The notes under the pieces are model-generated. The model saw only the letters and a program-made list of their open reading frames with translations, did not search any database and was not told the origin of the DNA. Both the position numbers and the translations under genes were made by a program. DNA of 64,000 nucleotides from JAOUEA01 sp963719165. Its GTDB lineage: Bacteria; Actinomycetota; UBA4738; HRBIN12. The stretch lies in NCBI GenBank assembly GCA_963719165.1, contig CAVRAV010000001.1, forward strand, positions 744,001 through 808,000, written 5' to 3'. The stretch's first letter is position 1, and every line of letters begins with the position of its first letter. Positions 30,749 to 38,265 of this stretch are shown piece by piece.

Positions 30749-32020
30749 TCAGGGCATCAGGCCCCCGACGGCCTGCGCCACGGCGTGCCCGACGGTGTCG
30801 ACCGCGCGCACCCACCAGGGCGCGTCGTCCACCGGCGTGGGCGTCGGCAGATCGTCGGCGAGGACGGGCACGGTGCCCACCGTGAGCCCGGGGATGGTGA
30901 CGCGCAAAACGCCGACCGCCTGCCCCGGCGCCGTGGGGAAGGCGGCCGAGGGAGCGATCCTCATGCTGCGACGGGCACCCGCCACGGCGTCCTTGGAGAC
31001 GAGGCCGTGGATCGTGCCGCCCGCCACGACCGGGATGGAGCCGCCGCGGATCGCGGCTTGCCCCAGGGGTTCACCGAGCCGGACGAACGTGTGCGTCTCG
31101 AAGGCGCCGAACCCGTAGTTGAGCAGCGCCGCCGCATCGGAGAACGCGTCGGTGGGCGCGCCGAGCACGATCGCCACCCGCCTGCGACCCGAGCGCGTCG
31201 CGGTGGCGTCGAGGCAGTAACCGGCCGCGGCCGTGTATCCGGTCTTGGCGCCCGTGGCTCCGGGATAGAGCCACAGGAGGACGTTGCGGTTCTGGATCGT
31301 GCGCATCGTCTCGTCGGGTCCGGGGATCGTCCGACGCTTCGTGTCGACGATGCGTGAGAAGCCGGGGGTATCGTAAGCGGCCAGCGTGAGCGTCACGAGG
31401 TCCCGGGCCGTGGATCGGCCCCGATCGTCGAGCCCGTTCGGCGAGAGGAAGCGCGAGGCGCGCATGCCGAGCCCCTCGGCCTTCGCGTTCATCGCATCGA
31501 CGAAGGCCTCCGTGCTCCCCGACTCGTGGATCGCGAGCGCCACGGCCGCGTCGTTCGCGGACCCGAGCATCATCGCGTACAGGAGATCGCGCACGGTGAG
31601 GCGCTCCCCCTCCCGGAGTCCGGCCGTGGTGGACGCGCCGTAGTCGTGAGGCCCGAACACGGCCGCGGCCGGGATCGTCACCTCCGCATCGAGGTCGCCT
31701 GCCTCGAGCACGAGCAGCGCCGTCATGACCTTGGTGAGGCTCGCGATCGGGCGCCGGGCATCGGGCGCCTTCGCGTACATGAGTCGGCCCGAGTCGAGGT
31801 CGGCCAGCACGGCGGACGGGGCGGTGATCTCGGGGGTCGAAGCATGGTCGTCGGGCGTCGCGAGCGCCGAGGGGAACGGCGACAGCGATCCGTGCGGAGG
31901 GACCGGTGTGGCCGGGGGCCCCGTGCCTGCGGACGCGAGCCCGGCGGACCCCAGGGCAGCGAGCGTCGCGACGACGAGGGCCGCGGCCCCGCGCACCCCG
32001 CCCGGGCGAGGTCGGTTCAC
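30749..32020 (-). CDS. D-alanyl-D-alanine carboxypeptidase (class C/low-mass PBP, S11 family)
   Basis: A 423-residue secreted or anchored penicillin-binding protein that trims cell-wall stem peptides. A signal peptide (about 1-30) is followed by a Pro/Ser-rich linker. The active-site motifs are SLTK (near residue 94, IASLTKVMTALLVLE), SAN (MMLGSANDAAVAL) and KTG (ATGAKTGYTAAAGYC). The C-terminal domain of about 120 residues is the PBP5-like beta-rich part, ending in a weakly hydrophobic helix that may sit on the membrane. Its GTG overlaps the stop of the preceding merR gene (GTGA). Confidence 0.93.
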   Translation of the reverse strand: MNRPRPGGVRGAAALVVATLAALGSAGLASAGTGPPATPVPPHGSLSPFPSALATPDDHASTPEITAPSAVLADLDSGRLMYAKAPDARRPIASLTKVMTALLVLEAGDLDAEVTIPAAAVFGPHDYGASTTAGLREGERLTVRDLLYAMMLGSANDAAVALAIHESGSTEAFVDAMNAKAEGLGMRASRFLSPNGLDDRGRSTARDLVTLTLAAYDTPGFSRIVDTKRRTIPGPDETMRTIQNRNVLLWLYPGATGAKTGYTAAAGYCLDATATRSGRRRVAIVLGAPTDAFSDAAALLNYGFGAFETHTFVRLGEPLGQAAIRGGSIPVVAGGTIHGLVSKDAVAGARRSMRIAPSAAFPTAPGQAVGVLRVTIPGLTVGTVPVLADDLPTPTPVDDAPWWVRAVDTVGHAVAQAVGGLMP

Positions 32021-32763
32021 GCGCCCTGGAGATGGTCCCGCAGCGTGGTGCGGAGCAGCGCTTGCTTGAACTTGCGGGAGGTGACCGATAGCTCGCCGAG
32101 CGTGTCGGATGCCGCGCGTCGCGCGTCGGGGTTCTTCTGTCGAAGGGTGGGCGCCACGAGGGCCTCGAAGAAGGAGGCCTCGCGGTCGGTGAAGTGCTTG
32201 TACATCGTGAGGTGCCGGGGCTCGATCCCGAATCGGAAGAAGTCCTTCACGATGGACAGCACGATGTAGTCGTCGCCGTCGTAGTAGCGGGATGCGTCCG
32301 GGCCGTGGCCGCAGACGATGCCGAAGGACTCAAGCTCCTTGATCCGGTCGCGGTCGACGCCGGTGGCCGCCGACATCTCCTCGATGGACATCTGCAGTCC
32401 CGTGGGGGCATCCGCGATCTCCTCCGTGGCGTTCGCCTTCTTCGCGGCCTTCTCCTCGGCGGCCGCCTCCGCCTCGGGACTGCCCTCCTCGGGCGCGCCC
32501 TCGGCCTCGTCGACGTCCTGCTGCAGGAGTCGCTCCTTGATGACCTTCAGGGGAAGGTACTCGTCGCGCTGCAACCGCAGGATGGACTTCAGGCGATCGA
32601 CGTCGTCGACGTAGAACTTGCGATAGCCCGAGGGCGTGCGCTCCGGCTCGATCAGCCCCTCCGCCTCGAGGAAGCGGATCTTGGAGATCGTGATGTCCGG
32701 GAACTCCGTCTTGACCGACACCAGGACCTCGCCGATCGACTGATAGTTGCGGGTTCCCGCCAT
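32017..32763 (-). CDS. MerR-family regulator (Rv1828-like)
   Basis: A 248-residue regulator with an N-terminal MerR domain: SIGEVLVSVKTEFPDITISKIRFLEAEGLIEPERTPSGYRKFYVDDVDRLKSILRLQRDEYLPLKVIKERL. A charged Glu/Ala linker (about 95-125) leads to a second helix-turn-helix-like region (MSIEEMSAATGVDRDRIKELES) and a C-terminal domain. M. tuberculosis Rv1828 has the same layout and lies beside garA, as here. ATG 32763 has GAGGTGGAG upstream. It is probably transcribed from the garA promoter. Confidence 0.92.
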   Translation of the reverse strand: MAGTRNYQSIGEVLVSVKTEFPDITISKIRFLEAEGLIEPERTPSGYRKFYVDDVDRLKSILRLQRDEYLPLKVIKERLLQQDVDEAEGAPEEGSPEAEAAAEEKAAKKANATEEIADAPTGLQMSIEEMSAATGVDRDRIKELESFGIVCGHGPDASRYYDGDDYIVLSIVKDFFRFGIEPRHLTMYKHFTDREASFFEALVAPTLRQKNPDARRAASDTLGELSVTSRKFKQALLRTTLRDHLQGA

Positions 32764-32773
32764 CTGCTCCACC

Positions 32774-33241
32774 TCACTCCCCTGCCGCAAAGAACGTCAG
32801 CTTGAATTTGCCGATCTGCACCTCGTCGCTTGAGGCGAGCTTGGTCTGGTCCACCTGTTCGCCGTTGACGTAGGTGCCGTTGAGGCTCCCGACGTCACGG
32901 ACGTACCATCCGTCGCCGCCGCGGCGCTCGAAGATCGCGTGGGCGCGCGAGACCGTGATGTCATCGAGGAACACCGTGCTCTCGGTGTTCCTCCCCACGC
33001 TCACCTCGTCCTGCGTGAGGAGGAACGTCGATCCGGCATTCGGACCACGCTTCACCAGAAGGAGACCCTGCCCGGGCTCGAGTTCGTCGTGAGGGAAGGG
33101 GAACTCATCGTGGGCCTCATCGTCGGGCTCGACCGGCGTCAGCGACACGGTGGCATCGCCCTGGAGTGCAGCCCCGCACTCGGCGCAGAAGCGCGCGTCG
33201 TCGCGATTTGGATGTCCACAGCGGGTACAGAACACCGTCAT
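32774..33241 (-). CDS. FHA-domain protein with zinc ribbon, GarA-like
   Basis: A 155-residue protein. Residues 1-25 are a zinc ribbon (CTRCGHPNRDDARFCAECG). Residues about 60-150 are a forkhead-associated domain: VSVGRNTESTVFLDDITVSRAHAIFERR ... VRDVGSLNGTYVNGEQV. Mycobacterial GarA binds and controls enzymes of 2-oxoglutarate and glutamate metabolism and is switched by phosphorylation of a Thr near the N-terminus. The ETTS site of GarA is not present; a TVSLTP stretch lies in the same linker. The zinc ribbon is not in mycobacterial GarA. It has its own promoter at 33314-33342. Confidence 0.9.
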   Translation of the reverse strand: MTVFCTRCGHPNRDDARFCAECGAALQGDATVSLTPVEPDDEAHDEFPFPHDELEPGQGLLLVKRGPNAGSTFLLTQDEVSVGRNTESTVFLDDITVSRAHAIFERRGGDGWYVRDVGSLNGTYVNGEQVDQTKLASSDEVQIGKFKLTFFAAGE

Positions 33242-33313
33242 GTCCTTGCTCGGGTGGGGCTCGGGGCGACCGTCGAGGTCGAGGCGGCACCCTCGACCAT
33301 GGACAGGTACTAG

Positions 33314-33342
33314 AGCCTATCGTGGCCCGGGACAAGGTTCAA
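33314..33342 (-). promoter_or_regulatory. Sigma-A promoter of the garA-like gene
   Basis: On the minus strand TTGAAC (33342-33337), a 17-base spacer and TAGGCT (33319-33314). The leader is about 66 bases long. Three copies of ACCCTCGA (plus-strand reading) flank it at 33289, 33358 and 33381. Confidence 0.68.
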
Positions 33343-33437
33343 CCTGATGGAGGTCGAACCCTCGATCGGTTCGGCGGGTCACCCTCGACCACGCCTCAAC
33401 CGGGGTGAAGCCTCGATGCACTCGAGGAGACGGACCC

Positions 33438-33821
33438 TCAAGGAGCGTCGAGGAGTGCACGATAGGCGGCCGCATCGAGGAGGCGGGCCCACGCGTCCGG
33501 GTCGCTTGCCTCGATCACCACGAGCCACCCATCCCCGTAGGGGGCCTCGTTCACCAACTCGGGATGATCGCCGATGAGTGGGTTGCGCTCCACGATCGTC
33601 CCGGCAACCGGGCTGAAGACGTCGGAGACGGACTTCGTGGACTCGACCTCCCCGAAGGGGCTGTCGGCCTCGATCACCGCCCCCACGTCGGGAAGATCCA
33701 CGTACACCACGTCGCCCAGCGCGTCCTGTGCGAAGTCGGTGATGCCCACGCGCACGCGGCCCTTCTCATCGCGCGCCCACTCGTGCTCCTTCGTGTAGCG
33801 AAGGTCCTCGGGGAACTCCAC
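33438..33821 (-). CDS. gcvH: Glycine cleavage system H protein
   Basis: The lipoyl carrier of glycine cleavage, 127 residues, the usual size. It begins EFPEDLRYTKEHEWARDEKGRVRVGITDFAQDALGDVVYVDLP, and the lipoylated lysine is in GEVESTKSVSDVFSPVAG (about residue 62). The GTG at 33821 has GGGAGGA just upstream and fits the family start; the frame upstream is shadow. It stands between garA and pgsA as in M. tuberculosis (Rv1826 next to Rv1827), away from gcvPA/PB. Confidence 0.96.
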   Translation of the reverse strand: MEFPEDLRYTKEHEWARDEKGRVRVGITDFAQDALGDVVYVDLPDVGAVIEADSPFGEVESTKSVSDVFSPVAGTIVERNPLIGDHPELVNEAPYGDGWLVVIEASDPDAWARLLDAAAYRALLDAP

Positions 33822-33890
33822 GTGCGTCCTCCCTCTCCCGCGCCGAACCGGCGCATCCGTCGGGCGAAACGATAGTGCGTCGCGTCGGCA

Positions 33891-33938
33891 TCGCGCCAAC
33901 TCACGCGCGCGCTATCGCGCCAACTCACGCGCGCGCTA
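33891..33938. repeat. Exact 24-base tandem duplication
   Basis: TCGCGCCAACTCACGCGCGC followed by GCTA occurs twice in a row (33891-33914, 33915-33938). The second copy includes the pgsA stop codon and the last residues of PgsA; the first lies in the pgsA-gcvH gap. A fragment TCGCGC starts a third copy. Confidence 0.85.
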
Positions 33939-34509
33939 TCGCGCGACGGATATCGCCGAGGTAGACGAAGGCGGCGATGTAGTACTCCACGATCCCTACG
34001 ACGAACGAGACCCAGCCGGCGACGAGCACCATCGGCGCCAACAGATAGCCGAGCTCGCCCCAGGAGATCCACCCGATCGCGCACATGAGGGAGAAGGTGG
34101 CGACCTTCCCGATCCAGCGGACATCGACGCGCACGTGTTTGCCCGCCGCCAAGCCTGCCCCCACGATCAGCACCACGGCGTCTCGAGCCAGGATCAGGAT
34201 GGCCGCCCACAACGGGAAGGCGCCTCGAACGACGAGTGAGATCAGGCCGGCCGCGATGGCGAGGCGGTCCGCCACGGGATCGAGAACCTTGCCCAACTCG
34301 GAAACCTGGCCGGTGCGCCGCGCGACCAGACCATCCACCCAATCCGTCGCCGAAACGAGGCCGAAGAGCACGAGCCCCCAGAACGTCGTGGGTTCGTGGA
34401 TGATCAGATAGCAGAACACCGGGATCAGCAAGATCCGGATCGACGAGAGCAGGTTGGGGACGGTCACGATCGCGGAGGATGCCGGCGCGCTCCCACCCGT
34501 CCCCTTCAT
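33925..34509 (-). CDS. pgsA: CDP-alcohol phosphatidyltransferase, PgsA-like
   Basis: A 194-residue membrane enzyme with five or six membrane segments. The signature DG..AR...G...D...D is in TDWVDGLVARRTGQVSELGKVLDPVADR (about 62-89). It probably makes phosphatidylglycerol phosphate; cardiolipin synthase is the alternative. The family usually starts near TVPNLLSSIRIL, so an internal GTG (residue 15) may be the real start. The ATG at 34509 stands only 3 bases after the tRNA-Pro 3' end and has no Shine-Dalgarno site. The last codons lie in a tandem repeat. The M. tuberculosis counterpart in this block is Rv1822. Confidence 0.9.
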   Translation of the reverse strand: MKGTGGSAPASSAIVTVPNLLSSIRILLIPVFCYLIIHEPTTFWGLVLFGLVSATDWVDGLVARRTGQVSELGKVLDPVADRLAIAAGLISLVVRGAFPLWAAILILARDAVVLIVGAGLAAGKHVRVDVRWIGKVATFSLMCAIGWISWGELGYLLAPMVLVAGWVSFVVGIVEYYIAAFVYLGDIRRAIARA

Positions 34510-34512
34510 CTG

Positions 34513-34587
34513 TCGGGCCGGCCGGATTCGAACCGGCGACCTTCTGACCCCCAGTCAGACGCGCTAACCAAGCTGCGCCACGGCCCG
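34513..34587 (-). tRNA. tRNA-Pro (anticodon GGG)
   Basis: The minus strand reads CGGGCCG (acceptor 5'), the D-arm GCGCAGCTTGGTTAGCGC, the anticodon arm TCTGA-CTGGGGG-TCAGA with GGG at 34-36, the T-arm CCGGTTCGAATCCGG, and CGGCCCG-A. All stems pair. CCA is not encoded. It is the only tRNA in the window. pgsA begins 3 bases downstream. Confidence 0.95.
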
Positions 34588-34689
34588 TTGACCTGCGGTT
34601 ATGCCCCGTGACGAAGTGGCACACCGCTTGTAGAGGCGATAACTTCTACAACGTGAGACGGTGTTCCGACGGTGGGAAGGGGCTTCCGC

Positions 34690-34959
34690 ATGGATGGGAG
34701 TGTATCGAGCGCGGCGCAAACCGTGGCGGACCTGAGGGGGATCGCCGCCCGAGCCGATGCCCTCTTGGCGCTGCCGATCGAAGAAGCGGACCGCACCGAA
34801 CTGCAATCGATGGCGATCCGTGCAAGTAGCTTCGCCGACACGATAGAGCGACAACCACCAGAGGCCTCTGCCGCCATCGTGAACATGAGCGGTGGCTCAT
34901 CGGCGCTCGTGCGCTTCGCCACCGCGTCGTTGGCCGAGATGGAGGCGAAGTATGCGTGA
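34690..34959 (+). CDS. Small hypothetical protein upstream of the broken recombinase
   Basis: An 89-residue Ala-rich helical protein (SSAAQTVADLRGIAARADALLALPIEEADRTELQSMAIRAS). I do not recognise it. GGAAGG lies about 9 bases before the ATG. Its stop overlaps the start of the recombinase pseudogene (ATGCGTGA), an operon-like arrangement often seen for small genes coupled to phage-type integrases. It belongs to the accessory patch between tRNA-Pro and der. It may be intact, but with a dead partner it is perhaps no longer functional. Confidence 0.5.
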   Translation: MDGSVSSAAQTVADLRGIAARADALLALPIEEADRTELQSMAIRASSFADTIERQPPEASAAIVNMSGGSSALVRFATASLAEMEAKYA

Positions 34960-35552
34960 TGAGATCTCAACCGCCAGCCCGGACATCGAGATGCTGGCAC
35001 CGTCCTTCGCTCGCCACCTTCGCGCCGCCAACCGCTCCCCGAAGACGATCCGCAGCTACGTCGACTTCGTCGTCGGCTTCGACACCTTCCTGGCCGAGGC
35101 CGGGATGCCGAGACCATGGCCGCGATCCACCGCGAGCACGTCGAGAGGCTACATCGAGGATCAGCTCGCCAAGCACAAGGCCTCGACCGCGCTGTGCGCT
35201 TCAAGTCGCTGCAGCAGTTCTTCCGGTGTACCGTGGACGAGGGTGAAATCGGTTCCTCGCCCATGGAGCGCATGAAGCCCCCAAAGGTGGCGACCACACC
35301 GCCCGATGTCCTGAAGCCCGCCGAGGGGCGTTCGTTGCTGAAGACTTTCAATGGGCCCGAGTTCGACGATCGCCGCGACACAGCCATCATCACGTTGCCG
35401 TTCGAACAGGGTTACGGCTTTCGGAGCTGGTGAACCTCAAGCTCTCATACCGAGGTTGAGGGTTCCGGCGTGGACTTAGACCGCCGCGTGATCTTCGTCG
35501 TGGGTAAGGGGAACCGCGCCCGTGGCCTCCCGATCGGAGCGAAGTCGAACCG
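34952..35552 (+). pseudogene. Tyrosine recombinase/integrase, broken by several frameshifts and truncated
   Basis: Pieces of one integrase are spread over three frames. Frame 2 from 34952 has the core-binding domain start (MLAPSFARHLRAANRSPKTIRSYVDFVVGFDTFLAEAGMP). Frame 1 near 35116 has MAAIHREHVE, frame 2 again GYIEDQLAKHKAS, frame 1 RFKSLQQFFRCTVDEGEIGSSPMERMKPPKV up to RRDTAIITL, then another frame RLSELVNLKL, a stop, and near 35470 VDLDRRVIFVVGKGNRARGLPIGAK. The catalytic HxxR, His and Tyr regions are missing. It is a remnant of an integrated element. I see no att repeat. Confidence 0.85.
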
Positions 35553-35642
35553 GCAGCGAGTAAGAACATCACGGTCGAGATCATGGAGGTGTCGAGGACG
35601 AGCGTCGGTGTCTCGGGCACCCCGGCGAGCATCGGTGTCGGT

Positions 35643-35815
35643 TCAGGCACAGTTACGGGATCGGTTGAGCCCGAACCGGACCCTGATGGCCTTGCCCTGT
35701 TCCGCGTGGGTCGACACGAGCAGCTTGAGGCACATCGGGTGGGCGACGTAGATGCCCCCGTTGAACTGCGTCGCACTGCCCCACGACGTGTCCCCGTAGT
35801 CACAGGCTTGGAACG
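35643..35815 (-). pseudogene. C-terminal remnant of a hypothetical gene
   Basis: A minus-strand open frame ends at 35643 and reads VTFQACDYGDTSWGSATQFNGGIYVAHPMCLKLLVSTHAEQGKAIRVRFGLNRSRNCA. This looks like the last 55-60 residues of a secreted beta-rich protein, but its upstream part is cut off by the VOC gene, which occupies the same bases in another frame. I cannot name the family. It fits the idea that this patch is a deletion scar. Confidence 0.4.
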
Positions 35816-36201
35816 TCACGAACGGGTGGTTCGTAGGTCGTGATCTCGATCTGGTGCCCATCCGGATCGTCGAAGTAGATCGACCACGCCACCCCGTAGT
35901 CGCCTTCGTGGAGATCGATCCCCCGCCCTTGCATCTCGGCCCTCGCCTCATCGAGGCCACGGCGCGATGTGCGGAACCCTATGTGGCTCATGTCATCGGC
36001 GGAGCGAGCCGGAGGGATGACGGGCGTCACGTCGGATGGGAAGAGGGCGACGCCGCTCCCGTTGGCCTCGAGGACGGCCGGGAAATCGCCCCACGCCTCC
36101 TCGTGGACGCGCACGAGCCCGAGGACCTCCTGATACCAGCGGATCGACCGATCCACGTCTGCGACGTTGATCCCGACATGATCGAGTGCTTCGAGCTTCA
36201 C
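35800..36201 (-). CDS. VOC-superfamily (glyoxalase/dioxygenase-fold) protein
   Basis: A 133-residue protein of the vicinal oxygen chelate fold. LDHVGINVADVDRSIRWYQEVLGL gives the first metal-ligand His, and SIYFDDPDGHQIEITTYE the last Glu; MSHIGFRT gives another His. The two beta-alpha-beta repeats are clear. It could be a glyoxalase, a lyase or a resistance protein and the substrate is not readable. A GTG start with GGTGGGA upstream. Its 3' end overlaps debris of an older gene, and it stands alone between the integrase remnant and der. Confidence 0.85.
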   Translation of the reverse strand: MKLEALDHVGINVADVDRSIRWYQEVLGLVRVHEEAWGDFPAVLEANGSGVALFPSDVTPVIPPARSADDMSHIGFRTSRRGLDEARAEMQGRGIDLHEGDYGVAWSIYFDDPDGHQIEITTYEPPVRDVPSL

Positions 36202-36206
36202 GTTCC

Positions 36207-36240
36207 CACCGCGGCCCCAGATCGCCGCGCCCCCGCGGTG
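36207..36240. terminator. Possible hairpin after der
   Basis: CACCGCGG (36207-36214) and CCGCGGTG (36233-36240) are perfect reverse complements with an 18-base loop, about 60 bases after the der stop. No T-run. Weak call. Confidence 0.3.
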
Positions 36241-36298
36241 TTATGCCTCCAGCGCGCGACCGAGTCAACCCAAGGGGGCCGCCTACACAGCCGGTCCG

Positions 36299-37615
36299 TC
36301 ACGGACGAGTAGCTCGCGGCCGACGCGCGCGCGGGCGGAACGTCAGTCGGACCGGCACGCCGTCCAACCCGAACGTCCGCCGCAGTCGGCCCTCGAGGTA
36401 GCGTCGGTAGCCGGCATCGGGTTCGCGCGCCCCCCCGAACACGACGAACGTGGGCGGGCCGGCACTCACCTGCGTGGCGTAGTGCAGCGTCCCCGCGACC
36501 CGCGGCGTGGGCCGCTCCCGTTGGGCCTGGTGGATCACCTCGTTCACCTTGGACGTCGGTGCTCGCAGGGTCCATCTCGTGTGGAGGTCGAACAGCACGG
36601 GAGGCAACCGTTGCACCCCGCGCCCGTTGAGGGCGGACGTCCGCATCGCCGTCGCATTCGCGAAGGGCCTGAGGGTTCCCCTCAGGTCCGCGTAGGTCTT
36701 GTCCTTATCCTCGACCAGGTCCCACTTGTTGGCGACCAACAGGAACGCGCGCCCCGCGTCCATCGCGCGGTTCGCGATCTTCTTGTCCTCGACGGTGAAT
36801 CCCTCGCTCGCATCGATCACGAGCACGACCACGTGGGCGCGATCGATCGCCTCGGTCGCCCGAACGAAGCTGTAGTACTCCACCCCATGGACCCTCGTGT
36901 GGCGTCGCATGCCCGCGGTATCGACGAAGCGCACGGGCCCCTGCGGCCATCCCACCACCGCGTCGACGGCGTCGCGAGTCGTCCCCGCTTCCTCGAACAC
37001 CACCGACCGCTCCTCCCCCACCAGTCGGTTGAACAGGCTGGACTTGCCGACGTTCGGCCGGCCGACGACCGCGAATCTCGGCTCCGCGGGTGGCTCACCA
37101 GAAAGAGCCGGTGCCTGCGGCAGCAGCGTCACGATCTCGTCGAGGAGGTCGCCGGTGGCCCGACCGTGCATGCCGGAAACGGGGAAGGGCTCGCCCAGTC
37201 CCAGGCGGTGGAACGCGAGGGCGTCGACCTCCTCGGCCGCGGAGTCCACCTTGTTCGCCACGACCAGGACGGGCGCGGTGACGCGACGAAGACGTCGAGC
37301 GAGCGCGTCGTCCTCGTCGGTGACGCCCACCTGGGCGTCCACCACCAGGAGGATCAGATCCGCGTGTTGGATCGCTCGTTCGGCCTGCTTACGAGCCGCG
37401 GCCTCCAACCCTCGGGCGCCGCTCACGAACCCCGCGGTGTCCACCAAGGCGAACCGCCGGCCTCGCCAGGCAGCCTCCACCTCCACCCGGTCCCGGGTGA
37501 CGCCGGGCTGGCCGTGGGCGATGGCCTCGCGGCGCCCGAACAAGCGGTTCACCAACGTCGACTTGCCCACGTTCTGACGGCCAACCACGGCGACGCGGGG
37601 GACGCGCTCGTTCAC
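36299..37615 (-). CDS. der: Ribosome-associated GTPase Der (EngA)
   Basis: A 438-residue GTPase with two tandem G domains that acts in 50S subunit assembly. Domain 1 (about 5-165) has GRQNVGKST, DTAGF and NKVD; domain 2 (about 178-345) has GRPNVGKSS, DTAGM and NKWD. The C-terminal KH-like domain follows (KVNEVIHQAQRERPTPR). The start is a GTG that overlaps the cmk stop (TGA inside CGTGA), and the order cmk-der is the usual one (M. tuberculosis Rv1712-Rv1713). It is the last gene of the long minus-strand block. Confidence 0.97.
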   Translation of the reverse strand: MNERVPRVAVVGRQNVGKSTLVNRLFGRREAIAHGQPGVTRDRVEVEAAWRGRRFALVDTAGFVSGARGLEAAARKQAERAIQHADLILLVVDAQVGVTDEDDALARRLRRVTAPVLVVANKVDSAAEEVDALAFHRLGLGEPFPVSGMHGRATGDLLDEIVTLLPQAPALSGEPPAEPRFAVVGRPNVGKSSLFNRLVGEERSVVFEEAGTTRDAVDAVVGWPQGPVRFVDTAGMRRHTRVHGVEYYSFVRATEAIDRAHVVVLVIDASEGFTVEDKKIANRAMDAGRAFLLVANKWDLVEDKDKTYADLRGTLRPFANATAMRTSALNGRGVQRLPPVLFDLHTRWTLRAPTSKVNEVIHQAQRERPTPRVAGTLHYATQVSAGPPTFVVFGGAREPDAGYRRYLEGRLRRTFGLDGVPVRLTFRPRARRPRATRP

Positions 37616-38265
37616 GCGGTCAGCTCCGGAGCCCGCGCCCGGACGATCGCGAGCGCTTCGCGCAGCACCTCGCCGATCTGCATCCGTGTCGTATCGATCA
37701 CGACGGCGCCCTCGGCGGGCTCGAACGGGGTCACCCGCATGTCGCTCCGATCTCGCGCGTGCAGCGCCGTCGCCACACCGCCCTCGGCTCGATCCCGCGA
37801 GCGGCGGGCCGCGCGCACCGCCGGGTCGGCCTCGAGATAGAGCTTGACCGGGGCGTCGACGAACACCATCGAACCCATGTCGCGTCCCTCCATCACCGCC
37901 CCGTTCTCCCCGAGGCGCCGCTGCTCGGCACGCATCGGAGCTCGGACCTCGGGGTGACGCGCGACCGCGGAAACGCGGGCCTCGACCTCGGCACCGGCGA
38001 GGCGCGGGCCGGAAGGCCCGCCCTCGACGCGGACCTGAGGTGGCTCACCAGCGTCAAGACTGAACCTCAACGAGGCCAGGAGCGTGGCAAGACTGGCGCC
38101 GTCGTCGACGTCCACCTTCCGATCGACGGCGGCGAGGGTCAGCGCTCGGTACATGAGACCCGTGTTCACATAGGCGAGACCCAACGCCGAAGCGAGCCCT
38201 CGGGCCAGGGTCGATTTGCCACTCCCGGCGGCCCCGTCGATCGTCACGACGCGCGGCGTCCTCAT
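37612..38265 (-). CDS. cmk: Cytidylate kinase
   Basis: A 217-residue CMP/dCMP kinase. P-loop IDGAAGSGKSTLARGLA at about 7-23, then NTGLMYRALTLAA, the acceptor-site GRDMGSMVF (where many family members have GRDIGT), and the lid RRSRDRAE. The ATG at 38265 overlaps the aroA stop (ATGA), so aroA, cmk and der are translated in coupling. The longer frame upstream is aroA shadow. Confidence 0.96.
   Translation of the reverse strand: MRTPRVVTIDGAAGSGKSTLARGLASALGLAYVNTGLMYRALTLAAVDRKVDVDDGASLATLLASLRFSLDAGEPPQVRVEGGPSGPRLAGAEVEARVSAVARHPEVRAPMRAEQRRLGENGAVMEGRDMGSMVFVDAPVKLYLEADPAVRAARRSRDRAEGGVATALHARDRSDMRVTPFEPAEGAVVIDTTRMQIGEVLREALAIVRARAPELTA

Noticed and set aside
33891..33938. Start of a CRISPR array
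   Set aside because: The two 24-base units are directly adjacent with no spacers between them, and no cas gene is present in the window.
34513..34587. tRNA-Pro as the attachment site of the broken integrase
   Set aside because: The integrase remnant is on the 5' side of the tRNA and I find no second copy of the tRNA 3' end near 35.5-35.8 kb.
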